A model generated the notes under the pieces. The model saw nothing but the letters and a program-made list of their open reading frames with translations, made no database searches and was not told where the DNA came from. The translations under genes were made by a program, and so were the position numbers. A stretch of DNA of 42,371 bases from Mycobacterium sp. (GTDB lineage: Bacteria; Actinomycetota; Actinomycetes; Mycobacteriales; Mycobacteriaceae): positions 1 to 42,371 of the forward strand of contig JAOPUT010000069.1 in the NCBI GenBank assembly GCA_025963385.1. Direction: 5' to 3'. Positions within the stretch are counted from its first letter, which is position 1; every line of letters begins with the position of its first letter. Positions 9,171 to 17,091 of the stretch are shown one piece after another.

Positions 9171-10289
9171 CTAACGCCAGCGCTTGGCGATCCACCTCGC
9201 GATGGTGTCGGCCTGCTCGCTGCGCGCACCGGGCGTGGTGAAGTAGTGGTCGGTGTCGATGACGCAGACGGTCTTGTCGGTGCTTGCCAGCGCGTCGTGG
9301 ATGCGACGAGCGTCCGACGGGTACACACCGGTGTCCTGATCGGCGTTGATGACCAGGGCGGGGCAGTCGATACGGGCCAGGTGCGGCTCGGCTCCGGTTT
9401 GGGCGGTCCGCAGACTCCACATGCCCAACCAGTTGCGCAGCGTGCACGCGGCGGCGATGCCGTGCGCCGAGCGGTTGGCCCTGACGGGCACCCCGACGTA
9501 GCACGTGTTGGGCGCACGCTTCGTGGGCTCCAGCGTCGGGTCGACCATTCGTGGATCCGCCCAGGTGCGCAGCACGGTGAAGGGACGGTCCGAAAAGCCT
9601 GCTGCCCGAACGCGTTTCAACTCGTCCTGGACCCAGTCGGTGATCGCGTGATTGCGGGCGACCTGGGCCGCACGGTACCGCTCGACGAAGTCTGGCGCGT
9701 ACGGCGGACCGTTGCGCTCGTCGAAGATGTCGAGACTCGCGTCGGCGGCGATGGCATCGTTCTCGTCGACGACGGACCCGTCCATCCACGCGGTGAGCAC
9801 CTCGGGCCTGCCGGGGTGTGCCGCGCTCGCGATGTACCCGTCGGCCGGTGGCAGTTCGCCGAGACCCGTGGCAGGCCGCATGCCGTCCAACGGTGTCACG
9901 TGCGGGTCGACGGCCTGCGCCTGATAGGCGGCCATCAACGAGCCGCCACCCGAATTGCCCAGCAGCACCACGGTTTCGATGTGCTGCACTTCTCGCAGCC
10001 ACTTGATCCCGACGCCGATGTCCACCAGGGCGTGGTCGAGCAGGAAGCTGCTCTCGAAGCCACGAAAGCGGGTGTTCCAGCCGAGGAAGCCGATTCCGCG
10101 GGTCGCGATGTAGTCGGCGAGGTAGTGCTCGGAGAAGTCGATCTGATAGTGCGTGGCGATCATCGCCACTTTCGGCTTGCGGCCGACGCCCCGGTAGTAG
10201 ACGCCTTGGCAGGGATGTCCGCCCGAGCCCGCCCGGCGTGCGGTGGGGGAGTCGATGCCGACGAACTCGCGCGTTACCCCAGGTGTCAT
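9171..10289 (-). CDS. Alpha/beta hydrolase
   Basis: A 372-residue alpha/beta-hydrolase. The nucleophile elbow GNSGG centres on Ser113, the acid is likely the second Asp of INADQDTGVYP, and the base is His in IDTDHYF near the C-terminus. There is no signal peptide. The chosen ATG at 10289 overlaps the TetR stop as ATGA, so the two genes are probably translated in a coupled way; a longer reading upstream lies inside the TetR gene. Relatives are esterases or C-C bond hydrolases; the substrate is unknown. With the divergent VOC enzyme it suggests a small TetR-controlled degradation pathway. Confidence 0.85.
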   Translation of the reverse strand: MTPGVTREFVGIDSPTARRAGSGGHPCQGVYYRGVGRKPKVAMIATHYQIDFSEHYLADYIATRGIGFLGWNTRFRGFESSFLLDHALVDIGVGIKWLREVQHIETVVLLGNSGGGSLMAAYQAQAVDPHVTPLDGMRPATGLGELPPADGYIASAAHPGRPEVLTAWMDGSVVDENDAIAADASLDIFDERNGPPYAPDFVERYRAAQVARNHAITDWVQDELKRVRAAGFSDRPFTVLRTWADPRMVDPTLEPTKRAPNTCYVGVPVRANRSAHGIAAACTLRNWLGMWSLRTAQTGAEPHLARIDCPALVINADQDTGVYPSDARRIHDALASTDKTVCVIDTDHYFTTPGARSEQADTIARWIAKRWR

Positions 10290-10915
10290 GACGGCGGCGT
10301 CCCCTCGTAGTAGACGGTTCGATAGAAGACGTTGGCCAGCGTGGTGATGCACGCCTCGTCGTCGACGGTCGTGTCGCTACCGCCGCTGAGTTGGGTGTAA
10401 CAGAACTGGTTGAGCATCGACACCATTGCCACGGCGACCAGATGCGGATCGTCTCCGGTGGAGAAGCCATCGCGCTGAGCCTTTTTCACCGTGGCGGTGA
10501 TGAGTGAGATGGGCAGCTCGCAGATGTCGGACCAGTACTGGGCGAAGTCGTCGTTGATCATGGCGAGCTGAGAGACGCCGATCATCTCGGCCAAGCGGTG
10601 ACGATAGGTGTGCCAGTGCGCCGCAGCCGCCCGGTAGGCGCGCTCGCGGTTGTCGAGGTCGGGCTCGGCGGCGGCCTTCGCCCGTTCGCGGGCCTCGTCG
10701 CGGAAGCGTACGGCCCACTCCCGCAGCATCGACTCCTTGGAGTCGTAGTAGTTGTAGAAGGAGGCGGTCGACCTGCCTGCCTCGGCAGCGATATCCGCGA
10801 CGGTGGTCGCAAGAATCCCCTTGCGCGCAATCACGATTCGCGCTGCCGCGTCGAGTGCCGCCTGTGTCTGTCTGCCACGGAGGGTGGGCAACTGCTCGCG
10901 AGGGGCGACCGTCAC
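10286..10915 (-). CDS. TetR-family transcriptional regulator
   Basis: A 209-residue regulator. The N-terminal helix-turn-helix is typical: AALDAAARIVIARKGILATT, VADIAAEAGRSTASFYNYYD and SKESMLREW. The remainder is the helical ligand-binding and dimer domain. A GTG at 10915 is used. The gene is divergent from the VOC enzyme and overlaps the downstream hydrolase gene by four bases. The gap to the VOC gene holds a perfect palindrome that is the likely operator, so the protein probably represses both its own operon and the VOC gene until a ligand binds. Confidence 0.92.
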   Translation of the reverse strand: MTVAPREQLPTLRGRQTQAALDAAARIVIARKGILATTVADIAAEAGRSTASFYNYYDSKESMLREWAVRFRDEARERAKAAAEPDLDNRERAYRAAAAHWHTYRHRLAEMIGVSQLAMINDDFAQYWSDICELPISLITATVKKAQRDGFSTGDDPHLVAVAMVSMLNQFCYTQLSGGSDTTVDDEACITTLANVFYRTVYYEGTPPS

Positions 10916-10946
10916 TGGCTACCTCTCTGCAGATCCTGGCTCGTAG

Positions 10947-10968
10947 CTGAATCTGATGTTAGATTCAG
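10947..10968. promoter_or_regulatory. Probable TetR operator: perfect palindrome
   Basis: CTGAATCT and AGATTCAG form perfect 8-bp arms around GATGTT. The site lies between the divergent TetR gene (start 10915) and the VOC gene (start 10999). A further AGATTC overlaps the right arm as a direct repeat. Position and symmetry fit autoregulation by the TetR protein. Confidence 0.65.
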
Positions 10969-10998
10969 ATTCGCACTTTGACCAGACGGAGTCGAATC

Positions 10999-11580
10999 AT
11001 GATCAAGCCCAGTAACCCCAACTCCGAATTCGACCTCGGCGGCATCAATCACGTCGCACTGGTGTGCGCCGACATGGCGAAGACGGTCGACTTCTACTCG
11101 GGAGTCCTCGGCATGCCGCTCGTCAAGTCGCTCGACCTGCCAGGCGGCATGGGCCAGCACTTCTTCTTCGACGCGGGTAACGGAGATTGCGTCGCATTCT
11201 TCTGGTTCGCCTCTGCGCCCGACGGCGTACCCGGAATCTCGGCGCCTGCCGCGATCCCCGGTATCGGCGAGATCCTCAGCGCCGTCGGATCGCTCAATCA
11301 CCTCGCCTTCCACGTGCCTGCCGAGAAGTTCGACGAGTATCGAAAGCGGCTGAAGGAGAAGGGAGTTCGCGTCGGCCCTGTGCTCAACCACGACGAGAGC
11401 CCGGCCCAGGTCTCCGCCGCGCTGCACCCCGGCGTCTACGTCCGCTCGTTCTACTTTCAGGATCCCGACGGCATTACCCTGGAGTTCGCCTGCTGGACCA
11501 AGGAATTCACCGAGAGCGACACGGCGACGGTGCCCAAGACCGAAGCGGATCGCAAGCCACCCGTGCCGGTCGGGAGCTAG
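10999..11580 (+). CDS. VOC-superfamily (glyoxalase/extradiol dioxygenase fold) protein
   Basis: A 193-residue protein of the vicinal oxygen chelate fold with two beta-alpha-beta-beta-beta modules. Likely metal ligands are His18 (INHVAL), His101 (LNHLAFH) and Glu162 (GITLEFA), the set used by glyoxalase I-like and extradiol dioxygenase-like enzymes; DPDG precedes the last ligand as in dioxygenases. GGAG stands before the ATG at 10999. It could be a ring-cleavage dioxygenase, isomerase or epimerase. It is divergent from a TetR-hydrolase pair and shares its regulatory gap, which supports a joint catabolic role. Its stop overlaps that of the next, convergent TetR gene. Confidence 0.85.
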   Translation: MIKPSNPNSEFDLGGINHVALVCADMAKTVDFYSGVLGMPLVKSLDLPGGMGQHFFFDAGNGDCVAFFWFASAPDGVPGISAPAAIPGIGEILSAVGSLNHLAFHVPAEKFDEYRKRLKEKGVRVGPVLNHDESPAQVSAALHPGVYVRSFYFQDPDGITLEFACWTKEFTESDTATVPKTEADRKPPVPVGS

Positions 11581-12197
11581 CTGCGATCGAAGTTGCGCAC
11601 GGCGAGCTCGTCGACGATCCTCGCGAGCTGATCGACGAGCTTCCCCTGTGTCATCACGAGGTCGCCCGACACCCACGCGTTGATGGTCTGGCCGACCCCG
11701 CCGACGATGAAGTGCGCCAACGCCTTGACCCAGTCATGCTGGGGGAGTTGGTATGCCGTCGCCGCGTGCTCACCGGACAGGAGGGCGAAGACGCCGCCGA
11801 CCTCGGCGCGTTTGCGTGCCAGGACGGCGTTGGTCAGCCGGGGGTTGAACAGCAGGCGCCCGACCCGGGCGTCGTCGGCGATCACGCGGACGAGGTTGGC
11901 GATACCCGCGCGGTTCTGCTCCTCGCGCGGAGCCGCTGCGACGGCGGCCTGGGTGGTCGCGGCGATGTCGGCGATCACTCCGTCGAAGACCGCAGCGACC
12001 AGCTCGTCCTTGTCGGCGAAGCTCTCGTAGAAGTAGCGCGCGGTGATCCCGGCCTCGCTGCAGAGGGCGCGCACGGTCAGGTCGGCGGGGTCGTCCGAGC
12101 CGCCGAGGAGCTCGAGACCGGCGTCGAGCAGCTTGCGCCTGCGCTCCGCCACCCGGTCTCGGGCCTGGACTCCGCCGTAGGGCCGGACCTTTGCCAT
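11577..12197 (-). CDS. TetR-family transcriptional regulator
   Basis: A 206-residue regulator. The helix-turn-helix is at about residues 14-70, with ERRRKLLDAGLELLGG, LTVRALCSEAGITARYFYE and SFADKDELVAAVFDG. The ATG at 12197 is chosen because the upstream extension to 12245 lies in the divergent promoter region. It is divergent from the MpaB-type oxygenase gene with an 80-base gap, so control of that gene is likely. It is a different protein from the other TetR regulator in this window, differing over the DNA-reading helix and the ligand domain. The stop overlaps the convergent VOC stop by four bases. Confidence 0.9.
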   Translation of the reverse strand: MAKVRPYGGVQARDRVAERRRKLLDAGLELLGGSDDPADLTVRALCSEAGITARYFYESFADKDELVAAVFDGVIADIAATTQAAVAAAPREEQNRAGIANLVRVIADDARVGRLLFNPRLTNAVLARKRAEVGGVFALLSGEHAATAYQLPQHDWVKALAHFIVGGVGQTINAWVSGDLVMTQGKLVDQLARIVDELAVRNFDRS

Positions 12198-12206
12198 ACC
12201 ACGATC

Positions 12207-12235
12207 TTGACACCCGTCAGCCACCGGTGCAATAT
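12207..12235 (+). promoter_or_regulatory. Weak candidate promoter for the MpaB-type oxygenase gene
   Basis: A perfect TTGACA at 12207-12212 is followed after 17 bases by CAATAT. The -10 is poor. A start about seven bases later would leave a leader of roughly 35 bases with a good AGGAG before the ATG. Confidence 0.3.
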
Positions 12236-12277
12236 CTGGAAACACGCGTTATCACAATTGCGATGAGGAGTCGGCCG

Positions 12278-13177
12278 ATGGCGGTTACGGAAAGCCACGT
12301 CGAGCGCGCGATCAGCGGGCCCGCCGCACCGACGGCGCGGCGCAGGTCGTCCAGGCGGCGCGGGCCGACGATCGACGAAGGCCTGCTCGGGGTGGGTCTG
12401 TTGCTCGGACCGGCGAACGTGATCATGCAGCTGGCCAGGCCGGGCGTCGGCTACGGCGTCCTGGAGAGCCGGGTCGAGAGCGGCCGCGTCGACCGTCACC
12501 CGATCAAGCGGGCCCGCACCACCTTCACGTACCTCGCGGTCGCAGGCAGCGGCAGCGACGAACAGAAGGCCGCCTTCCGCCGCGCGGTGAACGGGGCCCA
12601 CGCGCAGGTGTACTCCACCGACGAGAGTCCGGTGAAGTACAACGCGTTCGACAAGGACCTGCAGATGTGGGTCGCCGCGTGTCTGTACAAGGGCGCCGTC
12701 GACTCGTACCGGACGTTCGTCGGCGAGATGGACGACGAGACCGCCGACCGGCACTACGCCGAGGGCATCTCGCTGGGCACCACGCTGCAGGTGCCGGCAG
12801 AGATGTGGCCTGCCGACCGCGCCGCCTTCGACGCATACTGGCAGAAGCAGCTCGCCGAGGTGCACATCGACGACACCGTGCGCGAGTATCTGTTCCCGAT
12901 CGCCGCGAGCCGCATTCGCGGGGTGACCCTGCCAGGCCCGCTTCAGCGTTGGCACGAGTCCTTCGCGCTGCTGATTACCACGGGCTTTCTGCCGCAACGC
13001 TTCCGGGATGAGATGCAGTTGCCGTGGGATGACCGCCGCCAGCGCCGCTTCGACCGCCTGATGGGCGTGCTGCGCGTCGTCATCCACCTGTCGCCGAGGG
13101 TGGTCAGGCAGTTCCCGTTCAACGTGTTGCTCAAGGACCTCGACTGGCGGATCCGGACGGGCCGCCCGCTGGTGTAG
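12278..13177 (+). CDS. MpaB-type oxygenase family protein (DUF2236)
   Basis: A 299-residue protein of the DUF2236 family, which includes the fungal oxygenase MpaB and is related to latex-clearing protein; mycobacteria carry several paralogues. Visible family features are the N-terminal LLGVGLLLGPANVIMQLARP, RARTTFTYLAV, and KYNAFDKDLQMWVAACLYKG, with many conserved His, Arg and Trp. Some relatives bind haem and cleave C=C bonds; I cannot confirm haem ligands here. The ATG at 12278 has AGGAG seven bases upstream, so it is preferred over the ATG at 12263. It is divergent from a TetR regulator that probably controls it. Confidence 0.8.
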   Translation: MAVTESHVERAISGPAAPTARRRSSRRRGPTIDEGLLGVGLLLGPANVIMQLARPGVGYGVLESRVESGRVDRHPIKRARTTFTYLAVAGSGSDEQKAAFRRAVNGAHAQVYSTDESPVKYNAFDKDLQMWVAACLYKGAVDSYRTFVGEMDDETADRHYAEGISLGTTLQVPAEMWPADRAAFDAYWQKQLAEVHIDDTVREYLFPIAASRIRGVTLPGPLQRWHESFALLITTGFLPQRFRDEMQLPWDDRRQRRFDRLMGVLRVVIHLSPRVVRQFPFNVLLKDLDWRIRTGRPLV

Positions 13178-13216
13178 CCGCCGTCGCGGCGAGCTCGTCG
13201 GCGTAGGGTCGCGAAC

Positions 13217-14131
13217 GTGCCTAGCCATAGAGAAGATCGGGACACCTGGGACATCACCACCAGCGTCGGCTCGACGGCCTTGTTCGTTGCGGCGGCGAGG
13301 GCCTTGGAGGCGCAGAAACCCGAGCCGCTCGTGCTGGACCCGTTCGCCGAGGTCTTCTGCCGCGCGGCGGGCGGCGAGTGGGCCGACACGCTCGACGGCA
13401 CGGTCTCGGGCGGTCGCGGTGCGACACTGCTCGAGACCGAGTTCGGCGAACACTTCGTGGCGTTCCAGGCGGCGCGGACCAAGTACTTCGACGCGTACTT
13501 CGCCGATGCCGCCGCGGCAGGAGTGCGCCAGGTGGTCGTCGTCGCGGCGGGCCTTGACTCACGCGCCTACCGGTTGCCGTGGCCGGACGGGACCGTCGTC
13601 TACGAGCTGGACCAGCCGCTGGTACTCGAGTTCAAGCGCAACGTGCTGGACGACCTCGACATCGCGCCGACAGCGGATCGTCGGGAGGTGGCCGTCGACC
13701 TGCGCGACGACTGGTCGGGCGCGCTGCAGGCAGCGGGATTCGATCCGTCGCAGCCGACCGCGTGGATCGCGGAGGGCCTGCTCATCTACCTGCCTGCCAC
13801 CGCGCAGGAGCAGTTGTTCGAGGGAATCGACGCGCTCTCGGCTCCTGGCAGCTGGGTGTCGGTCGAGGAGGGCAGACCGATGCCCCAGAAGGTCTTCGAA
13901 GCCAAGCAGCAGGAGGAGCGTGACTCCGCCCAGGCGGGGATGTTCTTCACGCTGATCTACAACGAGCAGGTCGCGCCTGCCGCCGAATGGTTCGGCGACC
14001 GCGGCTGGAAGGCCATCCCGACGCCGCTCATCGACTATCTGGATGCCGTCGGCAGGCCCATCCCCGCCGACCATCCGGAGGCAGGCCCGATGGCCCAGGC
14101 GAACAGTTTGGTGACCGCCGTCAAGGAGTGA
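13217..14131 (+). CDS. Class I SAM-dependent methyltransferase, TIGR00027 (mycobacterial paralogue) family
   Basis: A 304-residue methyltransferase of the family expanded in mycobacteria and distantly related to leucine carboxyl methyltransferase. Characteristic stretches are the N-terminal [29 protein letters not shown], the SAM-binding [16 protein letters not shown] near residues 106-120, [13 protein letters not shown] and [11 protein letters not shown]. The start is a GTG at 13217. Members may methylate carboxyl or hydroxyl groups of lipids or small molecules; the acceptor is unknown. It faces the alpha/beta hydrolase gene, whose stop is 37 bases away. Confidence 0.9.
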   Translation: MPSHREDRDTWDITTSVGSTALFVAAARALEAQKPEPLVLDPFAEVFCRAAGGEWADTLDGTVSGGRGATLLETEFGEHFVAFQAARTKYFDAYFADAAAAGVRQVVVVAAGLDSRAYRLPWPDGTVVYELDQPLVLEFKRNVLDDLDIAPTADRREVAVDLRDDWSGALQAAGFDPSQPTAWIAEGLLIYLPATAQEQLFEGIDALSAPGSWVSVEEGRPMPQKVFEAKQQEERDSAQAGMFFTLIYNEQVAPAAEWFGDRGWKAIPTPLIDYLDAVGRPIPADHPEAGPMAQANSLVTAVKE

Positions 14132-14168
14132 TCCAGATCGTCGAGTGAACGGGATCCGACTCCAGGGG

Positions 14169-15377
14169 TCAGGAGAACATGAAGGGCCGCATAAAGCGCG
14201 TCATCCTTCGCAGGTAGTCCGGCTGGCTGACGTGAAGCACGTGATTGCCGGGAAACCAGTGGAACGCGCAGCGATCCCAATGCCGCCAGAGCATTTCGGC
14301 TTGCTCGGGTGGTGCCAGCCGGTCGCCGAGCCCGGTGATGATGAGCCTGCGGTCCTTGGGCACCAGCGGCGCGTAGTTCAGCGGTGAGTGGTAGGCCGAC
14401 GCGGCTGCCGACTGCTCGCGGTCGATACCCGTCACCCGGTTGCCGAGCTTCACCAGGAGGTTGGCCGGGAACCAGTCGTCGAACGCCGCATCGGGCGTGA
14501 CGACGGGCACGTTGGGGATGACCGCCTGGACCCGGTCGTCGACCCCGGCGATCAGGGCCGACGTGTACCCGCCGAGCGACATACCCGTCAGCGCAACGCG
14601 ATCGACGCCGGTGTACTCGAGGTAGTCGAGTACGGACCGGAAGTCGTGGACCGCCTGCGCCATCGTCTCGGCGAAGCCCGACATGCCGTCGGCGAAATAG
14701 CCGTAACCGCTGTAGGGCGAAAACCTTTCGGCGCGCCGCCCATGAAACGGCAGCGTGTATAGCAGCACGTCGTACCCCGAGCGGTAGAACCACGGCAGCG
14801 AGAAGAACAGCCCGTTGAACAGGTATGCCGAACCCATGAAGCCGTGTATGAGGCACAGCGTGGGATGCGGCCCGTCGTCGTGCCGCCAGTGCTGGGCGTG
14901 GACGACGTTGTTGCGGGTGTACCCGCGCCGGTGCTCCCGAAGGGCGGGGTTGACCGCCTCGAAACTGCTGGTGAATCTGATGTTCTGCACCCGGCCGTGC
15001 GCCGTCCACTCGGCGACGGGGTTCGCAGGGCGCGACGAGACCCGCGGCGGCTCCTTCGGCGCAGGGAAGGACAGCTCGGGATCCTTCGCGGCGCCCAGTT
15101 CGGCGTAGAACCTCATCGCATCGAGTTCGGCGCGAGTGTCCTTGGGCCGCAGGGCTGCAGCGGCGACCCTCGGCAGCATGGCGGCCCCGACGAGCGAGGC
15201 GATGGCCGTGCGCAGACCGAGGTCGGCGGCGGCCGAGGAGTCGACGATGAGCTTCTGCTGCAGCGTCAGGTCCACGCGCCGCGGGAGGCCACCGATGCTG
15301 GCGTCGGCACCGGCGACGTCGGGAACCGGGATGGGCGGATCTACCGGAGCAGCGACCTCGGGGCTCGAACTGGACAC
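14169..15377 (-). CDS. Alpha/beta hydrolase (large, with N-terminal extension)
   Basis: A 402-residue alpha/beta hydrolase. An Ala-rich N-terminal region of about 165 residues precedes the catalytic core, which shows the oxyanion HGFMGS at 178-183, the elbow GMSLGGY with Ser267, Asp352 (GLGDRLAPP) and His379 (GNHVLHVS). There is no clear signal peptide, but residues 55-77 are hydrophobic and may touch the membrane. The start is a GTG at 15377. Similar proteins occur in mycobacteria as uncharacterised hydrolases; a lipase, esterase or thioesterase role is possible. It lies 30 bases beyond the stop of the amidohydrolase gene on the same strand, so the two may share a transcript. Confidence 0.83.
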   Translation of the reverse strand: MSSSSPEVAAPVDPPIPVPDVAGADASIGGLPRRVDLTLQQKLIVDSSAAADLGLRTAIASLVGAAMLPRVAAAALRPKDTRAELDAMRFYAELGAAKDPELSFPAPKEPPRVSSRPANPVAEWTAHGRVQNIRFTSSFEAVNPALREHRRGYTRNNVVHAQHWRHDDGPHPTLCLIHGFMGSAYLFNGLFFSLPWFYRSGYDVLLYTLPFHGRRAERFSPYSGYGYFADGMSGFAETMAQAVHDFRSVLDYLEYTGVDRVALTGMSLGGYTSALIAGVDDRVQAVIPNVPVVTPDAAFDDWFPANLLVKLGNRVTGIDREQSAAASAYHSPLNYAPLVPKDRRLIITGLGDRLAPPEQAEMLWRHWDRCAFHWFPGNHVLHVSQPDYLRRMTRFMRPFMFS

Positions 15378-15407
15378 GGGCGATGGTAACCCGCGGCCGG
15401 CTGCGAA

Positions 15408-16298
15408 TCAGCTGTGGGTGGGCAGTCCGAAGAGGCGCGCGGCATTGTCGTGGAACACGCCGCGCAGCCAGTCGTCGTCGATGCCGTCGAGCGTCGTCAG
15501 CACCTGCATCGCCTCGACGTAGCCGTACGGGATGTTCGGAAAGTCGCTGCCGAACAGGATGCGGTCGCCGAGCTCCACGAGTCGCGGGAGGTCGGCCGTC
15601 GGGAACGGCATCTGCTGCTCGACGAACGGGGTGAAGGCCATCGTCGTGTCCAGCCGCACCTCGGCGTACTTCTCGGCCATGTCGAGGAAGTCGCCGTACT
15701 CGGGCATCCCCATGTGGGCGACGATGAGACGCAGTCCGGGATGACGGGCCAGCACCGCCTGGATCGGTTCCGGCCCGGTGTGAGCGCCGGGCTGGGGGCC
15801 GGAACCGCAGTGGATGACGACGGGCACCCCGGCGTCCTCGACGACGCCCCACACCCCGTCGAGCAGTGGATCGGTCGGGTCGTAGCCGCCGACCTGGACA
15901 TGGGCCTTGAACACCCGGGTGCCCGCCTCGATCGCGTCAGTGACGTACCCGACGGCGTCCGGCTCCGGGTAGAACGTCGCGGTGGCCAGGCAGTCCGGCG
16001 TGGTCGAGGCGAACTGCGCGGCCCACTGGTTCAGCCAGGCCGCCATGTCCGGTTTGTGGGCGTAGACCAGTGAGGTGAACGCGCGCACGCCGAATCCCCG
16101 CAGCCGCGCGAGGCGGTCGGCCTCGTCGGTGCGGTAGGCGATCGGCCACGGTCGCCCGACGAGCGGGCCCGCGGTGTCGAAGTACTGCCACACCTTGTCC
16201 ATCACGCGCTTGGGCATGAAGTGGGTGTGGACGTCGACGATGCCCGGTAGCCCCAGCGATTCCCAGATCGCACGTACCGCCGTTGACTCATCCATCAT
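15408..16298 (-). CDS. Amidohydrolase family 2 metal-dependent hydrolase
   Basis: A TIM-barrel metal hydrolase of the Amidohydro_2 group, 296 residues from ATG 16298. Metal-site motifs are in order: VDVHTHFMP (His24 and His26), [17 protein letters not shown] and ILFGSDFPN (Asp ligand). Relatives include decarboxylases of the ACMSD/resorcylate type and lactonases, so either C-C or C-O/C-N cleavage is possible. Four ATG codons compete for the start (16316, 16313, 16298, 16295) and none has a good Shine-Dalgarno; starts before 16298 would overlap the divergent tam start. The alpha/beta hydrolase gene follows 30 bases downstream. Confidence 0.85.
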   Translation of the reverse strand: MMDESTAVRAIWESLGLPGIVDVHTHFMPKRVMDKVWQYFDTAGPLVGRPWPIAYRTDEADRLARLRGFGVRAFTSLVYAHKPDMAAWLNQWAAQFASTTPDCLATATFYPEPDAVGYVTDAIEAGTRVFKAHVQVGGYDPTDPLLDGVWGVVEDAGVPVVIHCGSGPQPGAHTGPEPIQAVLARHPGLRLIVAHMGMPEYGDFLDMAEKYAEVRLDTTMAFTPFVEQQMPFPTADLPRLVELGDRILFGSDFPNIPYGYVEAMQVLTTLDGIDDDWLRGVFHDNAARLFGLPTHS

Positions 16299-16314
16299 GG
16301 GACAGGATGTCATC

Positions 16315-17079
16315 ATGTGGAATCCCGATGTGTACCTGGCCTTCGCGGACCACCGTGGGCGTCCGTTCTACGATCTGCTGTCGCGGGTGGGTGCCGAGTC
16401 GCCGCGTCGCGTGGTCGACCTCGGATGCGGGCCGGGGAACCTGACGGTCACGCTGTCGGACCGCTGGCCCGATGCGGTCATCGAAGCCGTCGACAGCTCA
16501 CAGGAGATGGTCGACGCGGCCCGTGCGCGTGGGCTGGCCGCGAGCCTCGGCGAACTGGAGGCGTGGACACCGAAGCCGGACACCGACGTCGTACTGAGTA
16601 ACGCCGCGCTGCAGTGGGTGCCCAGCCATCGGGAACTCCTGGTCCGCTGGGCCGGGGAGCTGACCATCGGCGCGTGGATCGCCATGCAGGTGCCAGGCAA
16701 CTTCGATGCGCCGTCGCATGCCGCGGTGTGGGAGCTGGCAGGTAGCCCGAAGTGGGCGGATGCTCTGCGCGACATACCCTTTCGCGCAGGCAAGGTCACC
16801 GATGCCCCGGAGGAGTATGCCGCGCTGCTGGCCGACGCCGGATGCGCCGTCGACACCTGGGAGACCACCTACGTCCACGAGCTCACCGGCGCGCATCCCG
16901 TTCTCGACTGGATCACGGGCACGGCGCTGACACCGGTGAAGGCTGCTCTGAGCGAAGGGGATTGGCAGCAGTTCCGCAGCGAGCTGATCCCCATGCTCGC
17001 CGAGAGATACCCGGCCCGTCCCGACGGACGCACGTTCTTCCCGTTCCGCAGGATCTTCGTCGTCGCCCAGGTGGGGTAG
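16315..17079 (+). CDS. tam: Trans-aconitate 2-methyltransferase
   Basis: A 254-residue SAM-dependent methyltransferase. It starts [20 protein letters not shown], the usual Tam N-terminus, followed by the SAM loop [10 protein letters not shown] at 33-42, [11 protein letters not shown] and the C-terminal [13 protein letters not shown]. Tam methylates trans-aconitate, a by-product that inhibits aconitase. The ATG at 16315 has AGGA ten bases before. In M. tuberculosis tam (Rv0294) lies next to the sulfotransferase and sulfatase genes Rv0295c and Rv0296c; here the same neighbours occur with cysNC and cysD placed between. It is divergent from the amidohydrolase with almost no gap and convergent with cysNC 12 bases away. 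Confidence 0.9.
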   Translation: MWNPDVYLAFADHRGRPFYDLLSRVGAESPRRVVDLGCGPGNLTVTLSDRWPDAVIEAVDSSQEMVDAARARGLAASLGELEAWTPKPDTDVVLSNAALQWVPSHRELLVRWAGELTIGAWIAMQVPGNFDAPSHAAVWELAGSPKWADALRDIPFRAGKVTDAPEEYAALLADAGCAVDTWETTYVHELTGAHPVLDWITGTALTPVKAALSEGDWQQFRSELIPMLAERYPARPDGRTFFPFRRIFVVAQVG

Positions 17080-17091
17080 GCCACGCGGGGG

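Noticed and set aside
12077..13453. Open frame of 458 codons on the minus strand
   Set aside because: It crosses the start of a TetR gene, the oxygenase gene and the methyltransferase start; codon composition is that of a shadow frame.
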